Source of the DNA: Cycas panzhihuaensis
Taxonomy: Eukaryota; Cycadophyta
Direction of reading: 5' to 3'
DNA length: 64,000 nucleotides
NCBI GenBank assembly: GCA_023213395.1
Contig: CM041465.1
Location: 72,609,741 to 72,673,740, forward strand
The translations under genes and the position numbers were made by a program. The notes below the pieces were generated by a model. The model searched no databases and had not been told where the DNA came from. It was given only the letters and a program-made list of their open reading frames with translations. Shown piece after piece: positions 56,031 through 64,000 of the stretch (positions within the stretch are counted from its first letter, which is position 1; the number at the start of each line of letters is the position of its first letter).

Positions 56031-57190
56031 CTTCACGTAGGCATTCGTGTCGACGAACCACTCGTAGAGGTACTTCTTCTTCACGCTCTAAGTTCTCACC
56101 CAAGACCAGATCCGGTCTTACTTAGATGCAACCTTACCACATGATCTGTTGTGTGTTAGGTCTATCACACTCATCTGGTTCTAACCAAAACCATTTGGTG
56201 TATAGGCCTAGCCATACGGGGCATGCCCTTCATCATCCATCTCTATTCTACATGTGACTATTTCTACCCCTGTGTAGATTATGCACACCATTTTGTCCTT
56301 TTTGCACTCCGAAATGAGCCTAAACTACCACCCTAAGTGCATCCCTACTCCTCCTAACCACAGGTGGAATGGTAGCTTAGGGTGGCTTTCCTATCTTTTT
56401 AGGTCCCTCTTATGGCACCGTTTGCTTCCCCTTCCCTAAGGAGCCTTTCCTCCTAATTGGGTGTGTGGTTTTCTATCGCTCTCAAGCCCAGAAGCACACT
56501 CCAACTAGGGTGACGTGCTTGAGTACCGTTACCCTCCCCCATTGACGCTTCCTTTACATATCCCACTATGCTCCTTCAATGGACATGTTGGCTCTCCATC
56601 TCTTAGCCTCACACACGCCTATCACCTACACTCATGGTGGTCGTGTGTGCCTAGTAGGAGTGCAGCCCAACATGAAAGGAAGTGTGGGTATCATCCAAAC
56701 AATCCAATAACAAAAGTCATCTAACAATAAACCAAATCCATCATGATCTATATCCCTTTGCACACCCATGCACCTATGCCTACATATACACAAACATATA
56801 AACATCAAATACATCATAGTACATCATCATACACCATCATAACATCATCATCATATATCAAATAAGGTGCCAATAGGCCCCCGTCTATATGCATAATATA
56901 TCATATCATACATAATCATATGGTACATCATCTGTAGGAAGCTGAAATCCTTGTAGGGAGAAGTACAATCATGTGGCAACATATGGTGACTCCCTGGAGG
57001 TCTAGTGCTTCCCCAATCAAAACTGGCTATGCTCTACTCTCTAGCACTCTTGTGCTCATAGAGTGTCATCTCCTAGTCAATGTGATCCCTCCCTAGGAGA
57101 CCACATGCCTCTTAGGCTTCTCTTGTGCCTCTGCGAGCTCCCATCCTCACTTCCCTTATCCCAAGGCCTCCTCAGGGTCGTCGTTGTCGT
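56031..57190. other. Junction of protease tail and PMD 3' flank; no RT or integrase
   Basis: RT and integrase motifs were looked for and not found. About 56311-56386 resembles the hairpin units of C (13606-13748). The stretch from about 56740 to 56930 is rich in CATCAT and CATATA words and would be the 3' flank of the minus-strand PMD gene. Confidence 0.5.
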
Positions 57191-59133
57191 CTATGTCTGG
57201 GTCCTGCTCTGTGATGACCTCGATGCCACCTATTTCACTAGCTAATCATATCGCGTCTGGATATGATCCCTCTCCCATTTGACTCCCCTGAGCCTCTCCT
57301 CCAGCACAACTGTCTGGATGTGGCTCTCTGCATCTCCACCTACTCCTCCACCCTGAGCCTCCAGCGCTTGGGCTCGACCGCGTAAGGTGTCTCTCTCTAC
57401 GTGGGTCCCATCCAACTCCCCCTGTAGCTATCCTACCCTCGCCTAGTGCTCCTGGGACTCCGCTACCCATATGTCCCTGGCCCTAATCAGTGGGTTGAAT
57501 GCCACGGTGTGTGCTTGCGCTGATCGTGGCTCATCTCCAGCCTAGATGGGAGGTTGCCCCTCTACATAGGCCTCGGGGAATATCTCCCAAACTACTGCCT
57601 CGATCAACCTCCCCATCTCCGCTACTCCTATGAAGTCAAACACGACACATATTAGTCCACATATCTATATGAATATTAAACCCTTAAAACCAAATCAAAG
57701 TAAACTATCCAAATGCCTGATAGTCAAAGGATGAGAGAGGAAGGGTAGTTTCTCACCTCTTGGGATGATTGACTCTTCTGTTCTGGCGACTATCTCCTCC
57801 TCAGGACCTCGCTCTTCTGCTAGTACCTCCTCCTCCTCATGTACCACCTTGCCTACCATTTGGTCTACCGAGCATCTCCTCCCCCCTCTTCCATTACCTC
57901 TACTACTGCTGCCACTTCCTGAGCTCTATCGACCACCCTGAGATGGGGTATGGTCCTCCTGGTAGTGCTATAACTCCAAAATGATCGAAGAACCAGCATT
58001 GTAACAGCGTACAATAGGAGAATCCTCCTCTCCTTGTTACTCTGATAACATCTAGCTGGACGACCATGTTCACCACTGTCAGAGTGGCCCAATATAGTCT
58101 CTCCCTGGCCTCACACCTCTTGACAGTCTTCATCCATCTGCCGGGTATATCCCTATAGTTCTGTTTTTTGGAGACCTAGAACAGAATGCCCAATGTGATC
58201 AATTTCCTCACCCGAGGAATCCGTAATATAACCATAGTCTGGACTGGTATCCTACGTCTATCCCACATGTCCTAGCCAGTGGAGAACGTGGCTTCCTCCC
58301 ACTGTGCAACATCATTGCTAGGTTAGTGATGCTGGTGCTTCTCCTACTGGTACACCTAGGATCCTTCAAATGTCCCCTGGTGTGATAATGACATCCTCTA
58401 CCTGAGGGAGGTGGAACACATGCTGCCTACGATCCCAATGGGTGATGATGTCTACTAAGAGATGCTGATTTGAAGTGTACTACGGTGTCCTGATAATCTT
58501 CAGTAGTCTGCAGCTCCCTAATATCTATATGTCCTCCCGAGTCATCATTTCAATGAAACTCATCATAGCAATCCCTATGTTTTCATGGTTATCTACCATG
58601 ATAACCACCTACAAAACACCCAACAATCAGTTAGATCAATCCACACTCTGTGTGCTTGTCCTCAAGTTGCCTCTCCCCCTTTCTAGGCTAAGTTTGACAC
58701 CTTTCTGGCTCCCCTCCTTTTCTTCTTTTTTCTACTTATTGTCCTCTGCTCATGTCAAACTCTACGGTATTGTAGAGTTTGGTATGGGCCCTGTTAAGAT
58801 TTGAGCATTTTCTCGACTGCCCCGTGGCAAACTCTATGGCACCGCAAATTTTACCGCGGGGCCATCCACACTCCTCACATAAGAGGAGGTAATGCCCAAA
58901 AAACCAGAAAATGTTTGCCCAAGTGGACTACGCTCAGGCCTACTAGGACCAGGGCTACCTAATACCTTGGTCCTCTCCCTCTCAAGTCCCAAATTGGGCT
59001 CCATAGGGTTCTAATTTACCCTTAAGGGGACCAAAATTACTCTAGAAAAGCTTAAAAATACATTAAATTAAAGTGACAAAATAGAGTGGGTATGAAATGA
59101 TCAACTGACTGGATCTAGTCTCGTTATGGCTAT
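57191..59133 (-). pseudogene. Antisense PMD gene, three exons, element D
   Basis: Exon 1 (59133-59110) aligns with the eight-codon exon of C and E but its ATG is ATA; the donor is CCA|GTCAGT. Intron 1 spans 59109-58609 and ends TTTTGTAG. Exon 2 (58608-57757) continues in phase 0 with VDNHENIG, SFIEM and DIITHWDRR, then the PMD signature HVFHLPQVEDVIITPGDI and ILGVPVGE, and WATLTVVNMVVQLDVI. Intron 2 is 57756-57628 (GTGAGA...ATAG, phase 1). Exon 3 (57627-57191) encodes VAEMGRLIEAVVWEIFPEA, RARDIWVAESQEH and a coiled coil with LEERLRGVKWERDHIQTRYD before TAG. Stops and frameshifts are present. Exon-intron structure matches element C at every junction. Confidence 0.8.
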
Positions 59134-59243
59134 CTCATCACTCTGGTCCTATCGACTATCTTCCCACCTTGATCTAATGGTCTGATCTCTCTGTGCATGC
59201 CTCCGAAGTTGGGTGGTGCTCTGTTGCATAAGGGAAAGGGCTC

Positions 59244-61833
59244 TGAAACGCTCGCTACAGGGTGGAGATCCTACGTCTAGCAAAGGGACACAAAAGACAC
59301 TACACTAACTAAGCTAGGCAGCGAGGATCTCACCTCGCAGGACGTCCGTCTTGGCGCCGAGCGCAGTTCGGATCGCAAGGTGACCGTTGCTTCTGTAGCC
59401 ATGCAAAAACAAGGCCTTCCTACCCTTCAGATGGCCGGGAAGGAAAGGGAAGCCTTACGCGTTGCGGCTTCTCAAGGTAATGAGAAGGCAATGAAGGTAG
59501 GGGCAACTAATCTAACGTGCGAACGAATGTTGTGCAAGGTATGGCTGAAGAGTACAATATGAATGGGCTTTCTACACCTATGCTATGTAAAGCGGGAAAT
59601 TAGTGCAAGAAAGCAAATGCAAAGAAACGATTATTTTCCCCCTTTTTCTTTATGTTCTTTTATCCTTTCTTATCTATTCAGGCAAATGCAAAAGGACAAA
59701 AAAATAGCATAAAAGGAAACACAAAAGAAATGAGAGGAATACCTAGATCCAGCGTTCGAATAGAAGTATGACTAATCTTACTAGGTTCCGCTCCCTCTTT
59801 CTCCTTTCTCCGCGCACGCAACATCGGTCGACGGTGGTAAAGGGGGTTCACTTACCTCCCCTTGAGCATGCAAGAACTAGATAAAACGAAAGGATGGAAA
59901 AAAGGAACTCGAAACGAAAGAAGAGAAATACTGTGTGGGAGCTAACCGGCAGCGGGTTCGTCTTACGCACCACTTCCACCAACGCGATCCTGCAAACAAG
60001 TATGAAAAGCACCTTCCTCTCGGAAGAGAGGCTACAAAATACACCAAGAGATATATGTATATGTATATAAACTAAGATCTACTGGAACTAAGAACTAAAC
60101 CATGCGTTAGAATGTAGCAAAATAAAATAAAAATGTACAAGAAGCCTTCATACTACCAAATGCCACAAACACACGAAATGGAACTAAGTATAGCCTCGGG
60201 ATGGCTAACTCATCCACGGGAGGTCTCAACGGAGTTCGGGAATGAAACACTAAGTGGTAACAAGGTGGAGGCGAGTTATCTTAGGCCGGTCGGGATACCC
60301 TGACAAAATCCCCTAGGCTTCTTTAACTCGTTCCTTGAGAAAGTGTGTATGGCAAGGGGAAGAGGATAAGGGACGGAACCCTTAGGGAGAAGGACGGCAA
60401 TGGGGGATGGAACCCTGCCTACCTCCCTCGAATCCTCGTGTATATGCCCTTGCACTGACTGACTAAGGGGCGAGTAAAAGAGAGCCTAAAGAACAAGGAA
60501 GGGGCTCCAAGGAAAATACCGGGAGAGTGGCTTTGGTTCAAGATAGCACTCTGAGGTAGGCTATGGCTAATGGTGATCACTTTCATTTAGGAGCAAAGGG
60601 GATAAAAATAGAAAGAAGGAAAGGGTGGAATACTTGCCAGTAAAAACAGGAAAATTATAAATATGAACAAGGAGTTGCAAGTAAGAAAGGAGGAAGTTGT
60701 AAGCAAAAACAATAAGTTGCAAGTAAAAAAACAAGGAAATGCAAGTAAAGACCAAGAAGTTGCAAGCAAAAAACTAGGAGTACCTTGTATGGGAGATTAA
60801 GCATGTATTTTGCCACTTGGAGCAGCAGCAATAGAGGCCAAACAGAGGCTGGTTATGAGCATTTCCTGCTGAGGTATGAATGAAAGAGGCTCCTTGCAAG
60901 TTTGGAGCTGTAGAGTAAACCTTTGGGCGACTTCTTGGTTGGAGGAGACCCTTGAATCTCTGAGCACACAAGGGAATAGAGTTGTGGAGAGTAGTAAGGC
61001 GTGAATGGCCCTGCAAAATCCAACTGATGGCAGCCCGTTTCACCCTCTTCAGTTGCTGTGCATGAAGTTATTTGTTTTCTGTGTGTTTTCCCGTGTAAAG
61101 TTTCTTGAAAATCTTCTTAGGAGTTTGAAAAATGAGCAAAGAGTCCTCAAAATGGGGAGGAAAATTCCCTTTATCCCTTGTTCACAGCAGGTGAATGTTG
61201 GGGATGTCAGGGTGTCTCCAATCGAACGAAGCCACGCGGCAGTTTCGCGAAAGCGTAAGCGTCACAGGTTCTCTTTTTTAAATTTCAAACATCCGTACCG
61301 CGGCAAACTCTGCGGTACCACTCAGTTTACCACGGTATAGGCCTAAAATTCAAAAAAAGAGAAAAACAAGCAGTAAAATCAGGTTTTGGGGCAAAAGCAG
61401 AAGCTAATCATGAGTCAAACTAGTTGAGGGAAGGCCCAGGCAGTGGGCAAGTACCCAAAAACACCCAAAAAGTCCTAACTAAGGATTGAGTTTGACTTAG
61501 AAAAGACAGCAACACAGATGACATGTCGTAGCATGAGCAAATAAACTGGCGGAAACAATCTCGGGAAACTGTGGAGACACCATGGGTGGCTGTACGCCAT
61601 ACGGGGTGTAGCATTCGCTGAGGAATGCCCCCACTGTGAGTCATCATAGATTTGAAGGCGTGCCGTAGGCACATGCATTATGAGCAAGTAGAAAAGTAAT
61701 GCGTGCAGGCAGGCATATGTCAAGCAACCTACTTTAAATAACCTCAATCAACATGGGCAAGCAAAGTAAGAAAATATACCTAAACAAACCTGTGTCGATG
61801 CGTCTCGAGTCCACTCCCAGTAGCTAGGAAACA
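59244..61833 (-). repeat. Element E 3' LTR
   Basis: The 2,590 bp sequence starts TGAAACGC and ends AGGAAACA on the plus strand, and aligns with both C LTRs over long blocks such as CTTCCTACCCTTC.GATGGCC and CCAGGCAGTGGGCAAGTAC. The TATA-like run is at about 60051-60070. A palindromic CGGTACC module lies at 61295-61337. Confidence 0.88.
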
Positions 61834-62184
61834 CTGCCTCTTAGCAGAGCCTCACCGCCGTGGCGTAATGTGATGGTGAATGCTGGCAATCAAAAATATG
61901 AGTAGCACATGCATGTATATATAAAAGCAATAAAGAGCAGCACGTGGACCAAGGGCGTAGGCGAGTGTCATGGCGCAATGCGTGGACATGGGAGACGGGG
62001 ACGAGGACAACGTAGGGGCTGCCTACGCATCGTCTAACATCGACCTGTAACTGGAACAAGCAGGTAAAAGGGGATGCCCTCGTTGCCGAAGTGCAACGTG
62101 AAGTAGGAGGGCATCCAACAAACAGAGCAAGCACATCTAACCAATAGCAACCAGAGACTTGGGCACGGGCTGGCTAGGCAAGCC

Positions 62185-62607
62185 TCAGGGGCGGTCATCA
62201 AGAAGGGGGAGGCGACGCTCAAGGATGAGGCGGACGAGGCTGTCAGCCTCAGCATTGAGGTGCCTAGGGATATGCTGAATATCCACTGACGAGAAACAAG
62301 CTAGAAGAGACCTGGCGGCAGACGCCAGGGCTCGCAGGTGGGGGTATTGCACCTGGTAAACCTAGGTGAGATGGGACACCACAACCTGAGAATCGCAAAA
62401 CAACACAATGGACCCGCAATGGAAATGGAGAGCATCGGTAAGGGCTTCAATAACGGCCGTGTACTCAGCTTCGTTATTAGTAGCCTCAGGAAGAAAGACC
62501 CCAGAACGCAAGAAATCGTGTCCGGAGGGACTGCGAAGAATCCACGCAGCGGCGGAAGGTCTGGGATTGCCGCGACTTCCACCGTCGGTAAAAACGAGAA
62601 GAGACAT
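62185..62607 (-). pseudogene. Element E accessory RNase H domain (RVT_3), one stop
   Basis: The frame opens MSLLVFTDGGSRGNPRPS and keeps the catalytic residues: Asp in FTDGG, Glu in NNEAEY, Asp in FCDSQ and Asp in HIPRHLNAEADSL. It ends LERRLPLLDDRP with a stop at 62185-62187. About 140 codons is a normal length. The only break is a TAG at 62362-62364 where element C has CAG, a single C-to-T change. It is the best-preserved domain of any gypsy element in the window. It lies about 350 bp from the LTR and is divergent from the PMD gene. Confidence 0.85.
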
Positions 62608-63170
62608 GACTGGATACTAAGCTTTGGTAGTAAGCAAATGGCAATGAAAGTAAAGCAAAGACTCAAATAACAAGCGCGAAAGGGAAAAGTATGGCCAAGA
62701 AGGGTAGGAGGACCTGGCAATGAGGTTACCAAAGGGTGAGAGCAAGCAATCAACACCGGTGAGAGTGGGCGGAGGAAAGGCCTGGGTGCCCAAGGCTGCT
62801 TTGGAAAGCAAAACATGCCCCCAGACCGGGGGAGCATTTCCCTTGGGGATCCCAGGGGCGAGAAAGGGTAGTAAAAACGAGTCCAGGGTGGCGAAACGGG
62901 CCAAACGAGTATAAACTCAGGCAGGCACGGGAGTAGCGCGCAAAATGATGCAAAAGGGCCCTGCCAAAAGTGCAAAAATGAGGCGCCATAAATGCCCTCG
63001 CAAGAGAAGGCAGAAAGGGCGTCCATGGAGCACAATAGGCAACAAGGCCAGAAGGCAAAGGCTATCAGGGCAACGAGACAGTCCCAACGATTATCGCGGA
63101 GCCAGAAACGGAAGAAGTGCCCGTCGGGGCCCCCGGCTATATAAGGAAAACTAATGAAAATCGAATTCAT
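62301..63170 (-). other. 289-codon open frame matching that of element C
   Basis: It starts MNSIFISFPYIAGG, overlaps the RNase H in another frame and spans the RNase H-PMD intergenic region. Sequence and position match 9677-10510. The protein is rich in Phe, Pro, Leu, Ser and Cys and unlike known families. It may only reflect base composition. Confidence 0.25.
63138..63145 (+). promoter_or_regulatory. TATA box of the antisense PMD gene, element E
   Basis: TATATAAG lies 160 bp upstream of the exon 1 ATG (63305), matching element C in both sequence and spacing. Confidence 0.6.
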
Positions 63171-63304
63171 TTTTACCGGCTCTCGTGCGAAACCAGAGCC
63201 TTTTCCTTACGACACGGGGCGCTACCTAACTTCGGAGGCACGCAGGGGACGATCCGACCATCGGATTCGAGCACAGAGACAGTCGTTATGACCGCGGGGA
63301 CGAG

Positions 63305-64000
63305 ATGGCGACAGTCAGGCCAGACCCAGTGAGTGGATCTCACGAAACCTTCGTCATTTCAAAGTTTAAAGTTTAATGCTTTCTAATTAATTTTTTAATG
63401 CTTTCTATGCCCCTTATGAGCAATTGGAGGCCTCCCGAAGTCTGAATTGGACTTGGCAAGAGGCGGGGACCTAGGCATTAGGCAACTCTGGTCCCGGTGG
63501 ACCCCACGTGGGGTCCACCACAAAAAAATTTGATTTTCTAAGCCAAAACCTCCCATTTTTAGGGGTTCTTGATGATCTGCCAAGATCGCAGATCATGATC
63601 TTGGCCGCGGGATCGCTGGAGAGGAACGATCGCCACGGGACCCGCTCCAAATTTAGCGGTTGGAGCAGTACGCAGATAGAAAATCAGAAAAAAAAGAAAA
63701 AAAAGAAAAGGGGCCAAACAGGCCCCCGAAAACTAGAAAAGACAACCCGTCAGACAACTAGGAGCCTAGATAACTGCTAGGAGACTGACTTTTGACTATT
63801 GCAGGCAGTTATCGCGGTGGATAACCGCGAAAACGTTGGCATGCCAATACTGAGCTACTTAGAGATGGCGACTCAGGAGGACAAGGCGACCCTGAAGAGA
63901 TGCGGCCTGTACAAGGCCCTGAAGACCCCCAGTTCGCATCAGATCAACGGCTCCTGGTCGACATCAGACGATCGGGATGAGGAGGCACGTATTCCACTTG
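63305..64000 (+). pseudogene. Antisense PMD gene, 5' part, element E
   Basis: Exon 1 (63305-63328) encodes MATVRPDP and ends at a GTGAGT donor. Intron 1 (63329-63804) ends CTATTGCAG. Exon 2 begins at 63805 and is in phase 0 with exon 1, reading AVIAVDNRENVG, MPILSYLEMATQEDKATLKR and LYKALKTPSS. After this a frameshift occurs, because the continuation resembling DQRLLVDI and the FHL of the PMD signature lies in other frames. The gene runs off the window, so intron 2 and exon 3 cannot be seen. Confidence 0.7.

Larger units (their letters stand above)
47845..59243 (+). mobile_element. Element D: gypsy relative of C with gag, protease and antisense PMD, lacking RT/IN
   Basis: D contains a duplicated partial LTR, a full-length LTR of about 3.1 kb, a TGGCGACC primer site, gag and protease on the plus strand, and a PMD gene on the minus strand. 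No RT, RNase H or integrase motif is seen between protease (ending about 55640) and the PMD region. Element E interrupts D at 59244, inside the 5' UTR of the PMD gene, so D's 3' end lies beyond E and outside the window. Its LTR resembles C's only near the ends, so D is a separate family or subfamily. Stops are frequent. Confidence 0.8.
59244..64000 (-). mobile_element. Element E: second GC-rich Tat-like gypsy element, 3' portion (runs off window)
   Basis: E begins with an LTR in the same orientation as in C (gag-pol on the minus strand), followed by the accessory RNase H (minus) and the PMD promoter, exon 1, intron 1 and start of exon 2 (plus). It interrupts D after GGCTC (59239-59243), the expected left target duplication. 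Integrase, RT, gag and the other LTR would lie to the right of the window. Confidence 0.88.

Overview
The window is nuclear DNA of a land plant, most likely a seed plant. The evidence is a spliced DUF789-family gene (a family known from land plants), nested Ty3/gypsy and Ty1/copia LTR retrotransposons, a tRNA-derived SINE, a foldback element, and gene fragments resembling plant PI4K-alpha and a plant TrmO-like protein. The species cannot be named from the sequence. Host DNA and the copia-type elements are AT-rich. One Tat-like gypsy family (elements C and E) is clearly GC-richer. I saw no tRNA or rRNA gene, CRISPR array or bacterial gene.

Layout. 1-945: foldback/MITE-like element with extra terminal modules. 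946-2610: a 1.67 kb dinucleotide array. 2611-26578: a three-level nest. A decayed copia (element A) is split in its reverse transcriptase by element B (3163-25375, TSD CTCTA), a long gag-only copia derivative carrying host-gene fragments. Element B is itself split by element C (6675-22129, TSD CCATT), a 15.5 kb Tat-like gypsy on the minus strand. 26700-29430: decayed gypsy pol and LTR (F, minus strand). 30548-34262: element G, a non-autonomous LTR element whose LTRs match F's LTR. 34263-40041: low-copy, AT-rich DNA with a SINE, microsatellites and small tandem repeats. 40042-42880: the one recognisable host gene, DUF789, on the minus strand. 42881-46928: nothing recognised. 46929-47844: 5' end of a copia element (H), cut by element D (47845-59243), a gypsy relative of C with gag and protease but no RT or integrase. 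D is interrupted at 59244 by element E (59244 to the window end), a second GC-rich relative of C.

The most interesting content is shared by C, D and E. Each carries, antisense to gag-pol, a plant mobile domain (PMD) gene. In C and E a TATA box is visible. All three have a tiny first exon encoding eight residues, a first intron of about 480-500 bp and a PMD exon (only its start is in the window for E). C and D also share a short second intron and a coiled-coil last exon. Antisense orientation would let these introns survive retrotransposition. In C and E the PMD gene stands head-to-head with an extra RNase H domain placed next to the 3' LTR. In C, RT runs directly into integrase with no RNase H between them. 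Every element copy here carries frameshifts or stops, so activity would have to come from relatives elsewhere in the genome.
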